Counted from the first letter of the stretch, positions 23,201 through 35,034 are shown. The stretch: DNA of 64,000 nucleotides from Balaenoptera acutorostrata (GCF_949987535.1 NC_080067.1:27246039-27310038), one strand, 5' to 3'. Made by a program: numbers and translations. The notes: a model not told the origin generated them from the sequence alone.

Positions 23201-23600
23201 TGTGAATGTGACCTTTTTTGGAAAAAAAGATCTTTGCAGATGGAAATTTTTTAAGGCTCTTGAGATGAGTTCATCCTGGGTTATCAGGTGGGCCCTGAAT
23301 CCAATGACAAGTGTCCTTATAAGAGATACACAGAAGAGGGACACATAAAGAGGAGAGGGCCATGTGAAGATGAAGGTAGAGATTGGAGTTATGCAGCCGC
23401 AAGCCAAGGAACCCTGGAACCATCATAAGCTGGAAGAGTCAAGGAAAGACTCTCCCCCCTGGAGCCTTCAGAGAGAGCTCAGCCCTGCCAACACCTTGAT
23501 TTTGGACCTCTGGCCTCCAGAACTGTGAGAGAATAAATTTCTGTTGTGTTAAGTCCCCAAGTTTGTGGTAGTTTGTTACGGCAGTGTTTGGAAACGGATA
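23181..23600 (+). repeat. Ancient LTR-like interspersed repeat (family unresolved)
   Basis: The sequence 'gctgtgaatgtgacct', 'caggtgggccctgaatccaa', 'gtccttataagagataca', 'ctccagaactgtgagagaat' and 'tttgtggtagtttgttacgg' is a familiar mammalian repeat. The AATAAA near its end and the closing phrase suggest an LTR, possibly ERVL-MaLR. It has no coding content. Confidence 0.6.
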
Positions 23601-23607
23601 CAGTGTC

Positions 23608-23752
23608 AAGCCTAGCCTTGATTCGGAAGTGCCTGGGAACTTGTGAAAAATCAGTTCCTGGGGTCTTACCCTGTGGCTGTTCTGATGCGGTCAGTCTGGG
23701 GTGGCACCAAGAAACTGAATTTTTAGTAAGAGCCTCCAGGTGATTCTGATAG
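23608..23752 (+). mobile_element. MER5A-like hAT-Charlie fragment
   Basis: 'ttgattcggaagtgcctggg' then 'gaaactgaatttttagtaag' and 'agcctccaggtgattctgat' follow the MER5A order. Confidence 0.6.
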
Positions 23753-23754
23753 AT

Positions 23755-24290
23755 CCATTTACCCTCTCAGTATTGGTAGTCCTCAAGTTCCTTCTTTTGC
23801 CCTATTTCCTCTTTATCCGCTTTCCTTGGGCATTAGCCACGCTTGTGTGTGCAGCGACCTCCAATGTGTCAGTGCACGGCACCAATGAATCTCCACCCCA
23901 GCTTCCTTTCAGCATCACGGTCCGTCGTGGAGGCCGGTTGGTGGAGAGCGCCAGCTGCATCTTCCACGGGCTCCTCAGAGGGAGCACAGACCTCGTTCTC
24001 CTCCTTCCAAACCAGCTCTTTGGTCCGGTTCCCTGCCTGTTAATGGCATATGCGGGCAACAGAACTGGTGTGTCAACCTTCATTCTTCCCTCTTTCTTTC
24101 TCCTCCAATGTCCAACTAGTTGATGCTTCCATCCAGATCGCTTTCACTTCTTTCTCTCCTTCTCATCCCCACCTGTCTCCTTACCTTCTTTCCAGATCCC
24201 CTCCAGACATCCTTCTCATCAGACTGTTCCCAGAATGACCTGCCTGCAAACGTGTCAAATGATTCTTGCTTCAAATCTCGTAAATGACTC
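23755..24290. other. Intron, pyrimidine-rich, nothing firm
   Basis: C/T-rich sequence that may include the weak upstream part of the L2-like repeat that follows. Overlapping short open frames reflect the base bias. Confidence 0.35.
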
Positions 24291-24294
24291 ACCA

Positions 24295-24475
24295 TTGTCC
24301 ACGTTAGAATCACCTGGAGAGTTTTTTTTCTTTTTGCTTTTTAATCCCAATACCTAGCATCCACCCAAGACCAAACAAATCAGAATCTCGAGTTGGAGCC
24401 CGACTGTTGGTATGTTTTCAGGTTCCCATAGGTGATTCCAATATGCAGGCAATGGTTGGGAACTACTGGGCTAGA
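24295..24475 (+). mobile_element. MER5A-like hAT-Charlie element
   Basis: 'ttagaatcacctggagagtt' at one end and 'caggttcccataggtgattc', 'ggttgggaactactggg' at the other show the MER5A plan. Confidence 0.65.
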
Positions 24476-24484
24476 GGATCGAGT

Positions 24485-24875
24485 CTAAAGTCGATGCTTT
24501 CTTCACGACTGGGTCCCTGCCAGTCTCTCGCTCTCCATCTCCCACCCGGCCCTGCCCACACCCCATGCCACAGACATCCCACCTCCTTGCCCTTCCCCAA
24601 ATGCGTCATTCTATTTCCTGCTTCTTTGCCTTTGCTCGACCTTTCCCTAGAATAGAATGCCTTTTTCCCTCTTGGATTCCAAAAAAATGCTCCATATCTC
24701 TCAAGACTCGGTTCCACCTCACCCTGCCTGACTCGCCTTCCGCAAACCCAACTTAAGCCTGCCTGCCCCAGACCCCTGGTCATGCTCACTAGAGCACTGC
24801 CATCATCATGTAGGAGCTGTTTGTCTGCATGTCTTGTCTCCTCCATCGGACTGTGGGCTCCAGGAGGCTGCTGAA
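24485..24875 (+). repeat. L2 LINE 3'-end fragment
   Basis: The order 'ccctagaatagaatgccttt', 'ctcaagactcggttccacct', 'gactcgccttccgcaaa', 'actgtgggctccaggaggct' matches the L2 3' region. Confidence 0.65.
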
Positions 24876-24879
24876 AAGG

Positions 24880-25475
24880 GAAAGAAAGAAAGGATTAAAC
24901 AAGGCCAAGGGGACAAAATCATTCTTCTGTTTCTCTGAATCATTGTATCCACGCTGCCTTATGGTTCATCAGGCACTTTTTAGCAAACAAAACTACTTGG
25001 GTTTTTGTTTTTTTTTTAACTACTTGGTTTTAATGAATGTAATGCAGTTGTAGCAGTAGTGGTGGTGGTAGCAGTATGTAATTCCATTAAGTGAACACTT
25101 GCTAGCTGAGGTCTCTATAGTGATTGCCTCGTTTAACTATCATAATAATCATCTCAGGTATCATTCCCACTTTACCGAATGAATTAAACAAGATGCTGTG
25201 TGGTCAGGTCATGCAAAATGGCAGAGAATATGAAGTAGAACGTGTAGATGACCACTTGATCAGCAGTATGTCTGGTATATTGACTGATCAGGAAAAACTG
25301 GTTTTATTGGTAAAAATAGCTAATGTGTAGTTTTTTGAGTGGCAAGTACACATTCGATGCTGAATTTGGCATAAAAAATACACAACCACTAAACGTATCA
25401 ATCATAAATGAGATGGTGGTTTATATTTACTAACATTTGGAATCACATAAATATAGTCTTCCTTTTAAGTGTGCT
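24880..25475. other. Intron, nothing recognised
   Basis: AT-rich; a short (TGG/TAG)-like purine-pyrimidine stretch occurs at about 25050-25080. Confidence 0.4.
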
Positions 25476-25479
25476 AGAA

Positions 25480-25700
25480 GGAATTTGTGACCCAGAGTCA
25501 CAAGATCAGGGTTGAAAACCCAACCTTGCCAGTTACAAGCCATGCGGTGTTGGGATTTTGGCTTAACTTTTCTGAGCTTTAGCATCTTCATCTTTGAAAT
25601 GGAAATATTATTTCACAGCCCACAGGGGTGTTATGAGAAAGGAGAGGAGATGGTGTGTATGGAAGTGATTTGTAAATGGTATTGGGCTAAACAGGACTAA
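25480..25700 (+). repeat. MIR element
   Basis: 'gatcagggttgaaaacccaa', 'ctgagctttagcatcttcat', 'ctttgaaatggaaatattat' and 'gtggtgtgtatggaagtgat'-like order match a forward MIR. Confidence 0.65.
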
Positions 25701-26685
25701 GGCGAGGAGTTCTTGTCTTTGTGCTGCGTTTGGGTCCAGAAAGTTGGCGTTTGGGAACAGTCAGGACGGGGAAGGCGGTGTTTTTCTGGATGAGCGGATA
25801 CGGGCACTGGAACAGTTGCAGGCTGGCTGAATTCCCCGGTGCGGCAGGGTCTGAGGATGCTGGGATGGGAAAAAACAAGTGGCCCAGGCTAGTTAGGGAG
25901 AATGTGGAAGGAGAAAGATGGTTGGAAATTAGAGACTTGCTGTGCTTATTGATACAATGGAGCTGAGAGAATGTAATGGTCAGGGTTTTGTGTTGGGTCA
26001 CCTGTAACCAAGGACCAACCCAGGGACCACAGATCAGCTCCAGGGGTTTGATGTCTTGTTCTTTTACTCGTAGGTTGTTCCCAGCAATTTCACCCCCAGC
26101 AGCTCTGAGGTTTTCTGGGTCTCAGAGCAAAAGCTCACCTACCCTGAGGTCCTAGCGTCTCCATTCCAAACATATTAATGTATTAAGACGCCGGAGTTTC
26201 TCTTCACAGGGTCAAGGTGACTTCGTGACTGTGTGGCTTCAACCTCCTTCCTCTTTAAAGATGAAGCCGAGGCTTTATCTTTTTTATTCTAATAGATTGA
26301 AGAATATTTTCTAAGTCGTCATTAGTATAACACTTCTGATCTTGAATCACATTCTGCCACTCTCCAGAGGAGAGCATAGGAAACAGCTTTTTTGTCACAG
26401 ACATCACCACCCTAAACTTATCTGAAAGTTTCTGGAGCAGGAGTCAGCATATCATTTTTAAGGAATCGGTAGGTATATTTTAAGATGGAATTGTTGTTCT
26501 AAAATATTCCCACAGATTAGAGATAATGGACCAAGTGAACACCATTAAATTTGACCAGAATGAGTGAGTTTTTGAGTATCAGTTAAAAAAATTCAGTCTT
26601 GGAAGTTGGGAAGCCAAAGAGGGAGAAGAACACGAGGACAGAAAGAAGAACTCCATGCCAAAAAAAAAAAATGCTGTATATTATA
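25701..26685. other. Intron, nothing recognised
   Basis: Unique-looking. No conserved ORF or repeat identified. Confidence 0.4.
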
Positions 26686-26689
26686 AATA

Positions 26690-26880
26690 AAATCAGTTAT
26701 CGTGCACGTACTATTTGCTGTGCACTAGCACTGAATGGGTGTTCCTGTACCCATTGAATCCCTCCAGCACCTCAGGAGGTGTGTAGGATTTGCTCCATTT
26801 TATATGTGAAGAGACTGAGGCTTAGGGAGGTCAGGTACTTTCTGAAGTCCTGCTGTCAGTGAGCGGGTCCCAGCAGCTGC
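26690..26880 (-). repeat. MIR fragment
   Basis: 'ccattttatatgtgaagaga', 'ctgaggcttagggaggtcag' and 'tcctgctgtcagtgagcggg' match a reverse MIR. Confidence 0.7.
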
Positions 26881-26884
26881 CAGT

Positions 26885-27050
26885 TGAGGAGTATGGTGCA
26901 TTGTAAGGCGTGCGGAGCCAGAAGTGTAGAAGCCTGTTTTGGTCACACCATGAGACCTTAGGCAAGTCATTCTACTTCTCCATCCCTCCATTTTCTCATA
27001 TCTAAAATGAGAGGGTTGGACTAAACAATCTAAAGTTCCTCATCTTATAA
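26885..27050 (+). repeat. MIR fragment, opposite orientation to its neighbour
   Basis: 'tgagaccttaggcaagtcat', 'tctacttctccatccctcca' and 'ctcatatctaaaatgagagg' match a forward MIR. It forms a head-to-head pair with the one just upstream. Confidence 0.7.
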
Positions 27051-28875
27051 AACTCTCTTTGCTAGGGCATAGCAAAGGAATGGGAGATGCTTAGCCCAGG
27101 AAAGGGACATGCAAACCTTCCAAGGGCTGTCGCGTGGCAGAGTTTACAGTTGAGGGCCCCCCGTGAGGACTGCTCCCCTGAGGAGGAAATTCCCACACTG
27201 GGTGGAGTGGTCCTCACCCCTGGTCTGCAGGATCTCTAGAATCCATCTGTGGCAAATTAAGAAGGAGTTAGAAGGCGCGCTCCACGAAGAAGCTTGCTCC
27301 CTTTGCTTTTTGTTATCTAAAACACCCAAGGTCTGTTTATTTTGAAGGGAGGTTCCCTCATCTGCCATTTTGAGTAAGGTTTGGGGGACTAGATTCCCAG
27401 TTACTCAAGACCCAAGAGCATCTCTTTGTGTGGACTCAGCACCATCTTGTGGACATGGTACTGTGAACTGGGAATGGACTCTGGTCACCAAATGTAAAGG
27501 AACCTCAGTACACAATCCTGAAAGAGTTGCTGCCTGGGAAAGGCTCTGTCTAGGGATCATGTTTTGAAGACGGGCTGCCTGCTTTCAGAGGTAGGATCTG
27601 CCTTGGGGAGTTTACTTTTATGACTCTAACCCTATTATTATGCCCATGACACCTGGGAGAGCAGAGTGGACAGGCTCAGTGACACAGTGAGCCGGACCTT
27701 CCCAGAGTTGTGGTACTGTACGGCCGAGGTCCTGTTTCCGGGGCGGGGGACAGGGGGCATCAGTACAGAGGCCACCTCAAGAGGGAGCCCCGAGCTGCTT
27801 TCCCTCTGGCCTCCTTCCCCCTGTATCCTGCATCCGGCCGCACCTCTCCTGGTCTAGGACTCTGCCCTGCCCCCTCTCCTTCTTGCTGGTATTGATTGCC
27901 ACTCAGAGCATAACTTACCTTATGGTGCTTCAAGGCCCCCTTCCCCAAGAGGTGAGGATGGAACAGATTGAAGGTGTGAAGGGAACAGAGCACTCGGGCT
28001 GAAAAATGCTTTGCCTTCCCCCACCCTGTCTCCTCATACTGGTGAGGCTAGCCACATCCATGTTCCTGCTATTTCTGTGTGGGAAGAAACTGAGTAATAA
28101 TCTTATCCAGGGCTAAGATGACGGTCGAGGGCAGTCTTGCTCAGTGCCTTTACCATACTGGAAAGAGCAACCTGTGGCCCTAGAGAGGCCACTCGAGGGT
28201 AGAAGCTCTCTCTGGATGTTCAGAACCCCAGCCTCTTCTTCTCTGCTTATCCTTCACAGTGGGGTTGGTAGGGGGTTGGGGGAATATGTGTAAAGGCATG
28301 TAGGGCTCCCCAAGATAATAGAGTCAGTGATTTTGCATTTGTTCATACACAGTTGTTGGCTCTATTGATATTATATTACATCGTGATGCATGTACCTGTT
28401 CTTTAAAAGTGAGTTATTTGTTCTTTCAATTACATTACTGTGCCCATATTAACAATATGCTCCCAACACCTTAGTATAGGAATGCTTAGTGAATTACCCA
28501 CAGTCCCTTATTTTGCTAAATATTTATTTTTGCACTTACCTTCCATAATTATGTTCTTCTAACTTCCCTTCTTTGGGCGTCAGCCTGGCCTGAGCCCCAT
28601 AGCTCCTGACCGTCCAGCCTGCCCAGAGCTAAGTTGCCGGGGCTCCCTGGAAGCCCTCGAAGCCGGGGACACTCCAGCCCACTCATCTCTCCACTTCAGC
28701 CCCAGGGAAATCCCCACTTACAAAATGATCCCTGCTTCCAACACCCTTTCAACCAACAAGCGTTAAATTGGTTGCTATTATCATAATGAGGTGGGCCAGA
28801 GAAAAGGGTTGTAGGAATTGTTTTGTTTTCTGGAATTTTCATGGGAAATTATCAGGGCGAAAAAGAGCGATAGAA
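27051..28875. other. Intron, nothing recognised
   Basis: Unique-looking, moderately GC-rich between 27650 and 27900. No exon-like structure. Confidence 0.4.
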
Positions 28876-28879
28876 TGAG

Positions 28880-29065
28880 ATACTAGGTTTTATCTGGACT
28901 GTCTCTTCTAATCCTATTAAGAATTAAGTTGCACTATTATATCCATTTTATAGATTAAAAAAAAACAAGTCTTGAGATGCTAATTAACTTGTTCAAATTC
29001 ATACAGCTACTAAGTGGCAGAGCTGGAGTTTGAACCCAGGGGTATGTAAGCAGGGGCCCTGCTCT
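28880..29065 (-). repeat. MIR element
   Basis: 'atccattttatagattaaaa', 'aacttgttcaaattcataca', 'gctactaagtggcagagctg' and 'gagtttgaacccagg' give a clear reverse MIR. Confidence 0.75.
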
Positions 29066-29545
29066 ACCCTCTGAGGATAAAGATATCTCTACAGGAGGAG
29101 AAAGGATTGCCCCCGGGAACAGGAAGGGGAAAGCTTGGAACAACTGACTACCTCTGACAGTTGTCAAAACTTTTAATCAGAGACTTCAGTGGAAGCTTGA
29201 ACCAGAATCCAAAATCAGCACATAAATGTGCAAAACCCCAGACTGAACCCAAATTAAAAAATTTTTTTTTACTGAATAAGCCACAACCTAATGAATCCAT
29301 TAAACTGAGGCATAAACTATAAAGACTTTTAAATCAAAAAACTGAAACATCAAAATGTTCTCTAAAATAAATCATTACCAAACTGACATATTATTAGGTC
29401 CCTAGTTTAAAATAAGAGAGAGGAGGTCTCAAGACTTTATCCCCGCAAAACCTCCTTGGTGTGAGGGCAAAGGAGCAAATGTGGTCTGCCAGGAGTCTAA
29501 AGAGACAGGAGAGGTGAGGAAGCAGAACACAGGGGAGGCTTTCTT

Positions 29546-29874
29546 TTTTTTTTTTTTTTTTTTTAATTTATTTATGTCTGCATTGGGGCTTTGTTGCTGA
29601 GCGCGGGCTTTCTCTAGTTGTGGCGAGTGGGGGCTACTCTTCATTGTGGTGCGTGAGCTTCCCACTGCTGTGGCTTCTCTTGTTGCAGAGCATGGGCTCT
29701 AGGCACATGGGCTTCAGGAGTTGTGGCTCCCGGGCTCTAGAGCGCAGGCTCCGTAGTTGTGGCTCACGGGCCTAGTTGCTCCGCGGCATGTGGGATCTTC
29801 CCGGACCAGGGCTCGAACCCGTGTCCCCTGCATTGGCAGGCAGATTCTCAACCACTGCGCCACCAGGGAAGCCC
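29546..29874 (-). mobile_element. CHR-type SINE, long form, full length
   Basis: Poly-T start and 'gcgccaccagggaagccc' end. It is flanked by a perfect 16-base target duplication, caggggaggctttctt, at 29530-29545 and 29875-29890, so the insertion is comparatively young. Confidence 0.95.
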
Positions 29875-29890
29875 CAGGGGAGGCTTTCTT

Positions 29891-30475
29891 ATGAAATAAA
29901 AGAATATCGCCATCTAAAATAGGAACGTGACCCCATAAACGGCCAGCACCTGGCCGTGTTTATATAGCCAAATTTGAGTGACCTTCTGACTTAAAAGGAC
30001 AAGTGCACAGACTGGAAATGTATAGATGATTTAAGTATTTGTCTTAAACATTATTTTAGTTTCCTTTCTATCAAGCTTTTTACTGGAATTGCTAATAAAT
30101 TGCAAATAGCCAACATGAATAATTTTTACTTAAAATTTTAATGCCTTCTTCCATAGGCTTAGAAGAAATGCTAACAAATGATGCAACTAAAAAAAGAAAA
30201 TCATTTCAATGATACTTGTAACTAAATGCCCACATATGAGCTAAGGCTCAGATGTAATAACTGCTCTCTGCATTAAAGAAGAATGATTAGTTAATGAGCC
30301 CCTCTGGGGTATTAAACACTGGGGTGGGGACTGGGGAACCCTGGGCGCACAGTGAAATAGAATACTTGTCCCTGCCATTGAGGAATTTCACGTTCCCTAG
30401 ATTTGGGGCCTGGGGGCCAAGACTTGGTAATACTTGCTCCTGCTGACATTTACCACTAATAATAATTAATTGGTA
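29891..30475. other. Intron, nothing recognised
   Basis: AT-rich unique-looking sequence. Confidence 0.4.
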
Positions 30476-30479
30476 ATAG

Positions 30480-30715
30480 TAATACTCATAATAGCGAATG
30501 TTTATTAAGCTTGATTTCGTGTCAGACATTAAGCCAAGCACTTTATAGGTATTATCATTTAATCCTCACGTTAACCTGGTAGATTCTATTATTAGCTCCA
30601 TTTTGCAGATGAAGAAGCCGAGGTGCAGAGTTTAAGAAACTTGCCCAAGGTCACAGCCAGAATGTGACGAGAGCCACTTGACACCAGAGTTCAGGCTCTT
30701 AGCCATGGTGCCAGA
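30480..30715 (-). repeat. MIR element, near full length
   Basis: 'caagcactttataggtatta', 'ccattttgcagatgaagaag', 'cttgcccaaggtcacagcca' and 'ttcaggctcttagccatggt' give an almost complete reverse MIR. Confidence 0.8.
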
Positions 30716-30719
30716 CTGG

Positions 30720-31380
30720 ACATGGGCTGCCTTGTCCCAGATTATCCTTCAGGAGAGCCCTGTTTCAGGAGTGGACTAATACAGTGCTCTGGGGTCCCTC
30801 AGCTCTCTTAGTTCAGCAGCTTTAATCTCCCCCCTCCGCCCCTTCTGTGCCCACTTCTCGTGGTAGCCCCTGTGTTACACTCAATAACTGGTGGGTGGTA
30901 AGGCATTCGATAAATATTACCTTGAAATGGAAGTGGATCAAAATGATAATATTTATGAGTGCCAGCTATTACTTTGAAGTTTACTTTTCTTGAGAAAATA
31001 AAAGTAGAAATTTATGGAAAATTCTGAATTTCCCTGAAGTGTTCACCCCAGGGCCATCTGGTGGTCCATATGGAGTCTTTGTGCATATCGGGGAAATGGC
31101 TTCTCCTGGCAGGGGGATGCAGCCCTCACCAGGGTACATGCCTGGCCAAGGAGAGTGCGGACTGGCTCTCAGCCCCGCCCTTTACCCTCCCAGTGTACCC
31201 CAGGACATGACCTGTCCCCCTGCACATGGCAGCCCTGCTCAAGTCCAGGCTACCGATTGCCAAAGCGCTCACACACTGGTAGGTAGGCTGGGGTCGTGAG
31301 CATAGGAGCCTTTGATGCCAAGAAAGAGCTGGAAAAGCTAAGTGCTTTCTTTCTTGGTGCTCCTGAATCTTCAGTGAGGA
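30720..31380. other. Intron, nothing recognised
   Basis: Unique-looking. Overlapping short open frames on both strands have no recognisable homology. Confidence 0.4.
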
Positions 31381-31384
31381 GTGT

Positions 31385-31570
31385 GGTTTTGGGGTCACCC
31401 TGCCCGGATTTTAATCCCAGCTCTACCACTCACTGGCTAAATAACCTTGGTCGAGTTACACGGTCTCCCTGAGTCTCCGTTTTCTCATCTGCAGAATAAG
31501 GTTGCTGTGAGGTTTCATCGGGATGGTGTGTACGGAGTGTGTAGAACAGTAGCGGGCACAGGGATGCACT
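31385..31570 (+). repeat. MIR element
   Basis: 'cccggattttaatcccagct', 'ctaccactcactggctaaat', 'cgttttctcatctgcagaat' and 'gaacagtagcgggcac' match a forward MIR. Confidence 0.8.
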
Positions 31571-31574
31571 CGTC

Positions 31575-32375
31575 TGGTGTTGCGGGCATGGCACGTGGCT
31601 GGCATATTTAGGTGAACTTCCTCCTTCACAGAATGCGTCGAGTTGGGGATGTTGGCGCATTTGTGGCGGGATGTCGATGCCACTTTAAAGCAGCCCTCAG
31701 GAAGGCTGCCCAGAGGGGCTCCAACACGAGCAGGGGACACAGTGACCTGATTCTTCAAAGTGTAATTAGAAGTCGTGGACCAGCTCGTGTGCATAACATA
31801 CCTGGGTAATTTTCAGCAGGATGCAACAAGCCTGCCTGCCCAGACCCTGTTCCCGAAACTGATTCAGCGTCAACAGTGTCACCTGGCGCATATTCTTCTT
31901 GAGGTTCCACAGGTGAGCCTGAGGTGCGGCTCCGCTGAGACCCACCATTATAAACTCACATTACAATGCCTTTTCCATCTTACTGTTGGTTGCCTGATGG
32001 GGGAAGAGGGCTTGTGTATGCCTTTGGAGTGGGTCACAGACCGGTGTACCAGGAAGCACAAGCATCCACAGTTTGGGGATCCAGAAGCAGGCCACAAGCC
32101 CAGCTGTGCTTCACTTAGCCCAGATCCTTCTCCAGATCAGCTTCTCATGAGAGGAGGCTGAGTGAGGGAAACATTGGAAGGAACTGAAAAGTGGTTACAG
32201 AGAGTGGACACCTCTGGGAGTGCTTGAAGGGAGGACAGATACAGAAGCAGGGTCCTTACAAACACCCAACCCCAGGGCCTTATGCTATACCCACATGTTG
32301 ACAACTTTAAATTTTTAGTATTTAAAAAAACAGTTAACTTTTTTAAAGTTTGTTGCTAATTCAGTCCAAGCACTC
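31575..32375. other. Intron, nothing recognised
   Basis: Unique-looking sequence. The 128-codon open frame at 31775-32161 has no recognisable protein signature. Confidence 0.4.
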
Positions 32376-32379
32376 AGTA

Positions 32380-32815
32380 GACAAAAGGCCAAATCCCTGG
32401 AGCTTAAAGGCGAAAGAACAAAATTCAACTGAGTACATTTTAAAGATCTTACTGGCTTTATTTAGTGATTCGTGAGTCAGGCAGCATGCAGTCTAGCAGA
32501 TAGAATGGAGCTCCAAAGAGCTATACAAGGTGACAGATTTTATTGGAAGAAGGGAACAGAACAAGGAAATTATACTAGGCAAAAAGGTGGGTTGATTATT
32601 GCAAGGTTCCTTTCCTTATAGGGGATGACGGGGGTTGTCAGGCAGATTACCTAACTCGTGCCGATCAGTCTATTCCTGATTTAAGCTGATACCTAGTTTA
32701 GGATTGTTTTGCAGGAAGAGCCAAAACTTTAAGTTAAGTTTCCGTTTGGTGACATGGGGCTTAGCATAAGCAACTCCATTTTGGGCCTGTTGTTTTGTCT
32801 TTAACAGAACAAAGC
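32380..32815. repeat. Possible old endogenous-retrovirus LTR relic
   Basis: 'tactggctttatttagtgat', 'tcgtgagtcaggcagcatgc' and 'ggagctccaaagagctatac' recall MER-type LTRs, and 'agcataagcaactccatttt' recalls LTR ends. No viral coding sequence accompanies it. Family not resolved. Confidence 0.4.
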
Positions 32816-32996
32816 ATATCATTAGAGCTTAAAGGAGTGTTCTTTTCCTGTCTTTGAGCCAAAGCAATAATAGTAAGCAATTGCAGTGTTTCAAAGCTGT
32901 GTTTCATTGTTTTAACTTGTGTGAGCAGTAAATACTTTGTAGCAGTGGATGGCCCTGGCTTGTCTTATCCAGCTCAGCTTCAGGCCAGCAGAGTTG

Positions 32997-32997
<1 letters not shown>

Positions 32998-33077
<80 letters not shown>
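32998..33077 (+). repeat. Microsatellite (TG)40
   Basis: An uninterrupted TG run of 80 bases followed by a T-rich tract. It produces artificial Cys-Val open frames. It is a potential Z-DNA former and a likely polymorphic marker. Confidence 0.98.
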
Positions 33078-33078
<1 letters not shown>

Positions 33079-33269
33079 TTTTTTTTTCTTTTTTCCTTTT
33101 ACAATGTCAGAACAGCCTTTTTGATTTTTTTAATGTTCAACAAAGGTGTTTCTCCCTTTTAGCATAGGTGACAAATAGTAGGGCAGTTCGCGTTGACCTA
33201 ATGCTGGATCCAGAAAGCTTGGTAATAGTGCCAGGTATGGTGGGCTCTAGAGAGCTTACTGTTTGGGTG

Positions 33270-33730
33270 GTTTTTGTTTTTGCATTTATTTCATAAAGGT
33301 TTATCAGCACTGTTATGTGCCACGTGTGGTGCTGGGAGCTAGGGGAGACTGTGGTAAACAGTCTCACAGCCCTCACAGAATTTATACTCTTGTGGTAAAG
33401 CACACATTTGTCAAATAATGCTTAATTACAATAGTAGTAAGTACTGTGAAAGAAGAGTATGCTGAAAGTATAGGACAGATGCACCTGATTGAGGGGGAAG
33501 GGATTGTTGGATAGAGATCAGGATAGGCTGCTGCAAAGGCATTCTTGGCTTCAGAAGCAGCATGTGCAAAGGCCCTGAGGTGGGAAGATCCTCACACATT
33601 CAAGGAACAGAAAGGAGGCTGGTGTGGGTTGGAGTGGCAGGAAATGAGGTCAAATCACAGAGGACCTTATATGCCTTAGTAAAGATACTGGAATTGGGGC
33701 TTAGGGTTTTAATGAGCCTCACTGGCCATG
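33270..33730 (+). repeat. Ancient interspersed repeat (unresolved family)
   Basis: 'atgtgccacgtgtggtgctg', then 'gaatttatactcttgtggta' and 'gtgcaaaggccctgaggtgg' with 'aggaacagaaaggaggctgg' are collinear with the copies near 35.3 and 56.4 kb. Confidence 0.55.
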
Positions 33731-33734
33731 CCTC

Positions 33735-34170
33735 AGCTCCGTGTCGGCCAGGAGACTCTTTTCTCTGTCATGGAGAAGGCTCGCTCCCAAAGCTGGCCCC
33801 ACCCTGGAGATGTTCTTCCTCTAGAGCTCCCCTGATGCTTCATCCCTACTGGTCTCATGCTTCCTCCTGCCTGACAAGTCCCCGGCATAAGCCTCGTGAT
33901 CCCTGAGGCCGTATCATCCCCAGGCCCATAATGAAAGGGTAAATCTAAGTACTCGTGGTAGGTGAGTACCCAAATGAAATGAAAATGAAAACTCATCTTC
34001 CTGATGCATTCGCTTCAGATTAGTAAATCCTGGCAGCGCACGTCCTTGGCTTTTGTCTCTCGAGTGCTTGGACTGAATTGGCAACAAACTTTAAAAAATC
34101 AGCTTTTTTTTAATACTAAAGATTTTAAGTTGGCAACATGTGAGTATAGCGTAAAGGCCTTGGCGTTGGG
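33735..34170. other. Intron, nothing recognised
   Basis: Unique-looking sequence. Confidence 0.4.
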
Positions 34171-34690
34171 TGTTTAGCAAATTCTGGGCTGTGGGGCAAA
34201 CACCGTGACTGACTCCGTGTTCGGCTGGCACCCTGTAAATGCCTTTTTCCCCGTTACTGTACACCCGGCCAGCCGTGATGGGCCCCAAGCCCACGGCCCA
34301 TCATCTGGCTATGCTCAGGTTGCCCCGGGAACTGCCGCCCGTGGTCAGGGGTCTGCTTGCCTGAACTCTGATCCTCAGCTGCCCTTTTTTGGGGACCCCT
34401 CTGGCAGATTCTGCTTCACGTCAGGCAACATTTCCCAGTGACTTCTCGGCATGGGACCCAGGCAGGCTGCCGCCGACGGCCTTAGCTCTTGAATCTCACC
34501 TGGGCTTGTTCCCGGCCGCGGGCTTCCGCAGTGGGGATCCTGTACAACCGGCCTGCAGCTTGAACTTGGTGCAGAGCCATTTTGTGCCGGAGACAGCGAG
34601 TCAGCTGTTCTGACTCCCCTCCTGCTCTGTGTGTGCGCACGCTCCTGACGCAGCAGAGTGCAGGGGGCTGGGCGCGGTGCCGCCCTCAGA
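34170..34690. other. Intron, moderately GC/CpG-rich block
   Basis: It has scattered CpG ('tgccgccgacggcc', 'ggccgcgggcttccgcag'), well below the density of the island at 9.5-10.3 kb. It contains a perfect 9-base inverted repeat, tgatgggcc/ggcccatca, at 34276-34284 and 34295-34303. It could be an enhancer-like element; nothing in the sequence proves this. Confidence 0.35.
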
Positions 34691-34910
34691 AATTACAACT
34701 CGGCTGTAAGCGAGGCACTTCTCTGGGTTCAGTTTCCACATCTATACTGTGGGCATGAGAGTAACAGCTTCCATATGGTGAGCACCGACTCTGTTAACTC
34801 ATTTAACCCTGTGAGTTCGTAGTAGTATCTCCATTTTGTGTGCCTTCCTCGCAGGATTATGAAGGGGATTAAGTTAACAGTGAAGTGCTTTACAACCTGA
34901 AATGTATCAG
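34690..34910 (+). repeat. MIR element interrupted by a second, inverted MIR
   Basis: Forward MIR text ('gggttcagtttccacatcta', 'tactgtgggcatgagagta') breaks off. Reverse MIR text follows ('atttaaccctgtgagttcgt', 'agtatctccattttgtg'). The forward element then resumes ('cctcgcaggattatgaaggg', 'gtgaagtgctttacaacctg'). Confidence 0.6.
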
Positions 34911-35034
34911 ATGAAAGCAATTTTATTCAGAATTGATTGGGGGGAATTCACACAGATGAAAATTGTAATTCGCAGTACTCCAGTGCCTGTCCGTCTATAG
35001 TGCTGATTCACAAACGTGTTATCTGTTTATAGTA

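Noticed and set aside
32921..33167. Cys-Val repeat proteins
   Set aside because: Translation of the (TG)40 microsatellite. Tyr-Ile runs at 38669-39079 come likewise from (TA)34.
34170..34690. A second CpG island and promoter
   Set aside because: CpG density is modest and patchy, with no paired GC boxes or convincing first-exon donor, so it is listed only as a GC-richer block.
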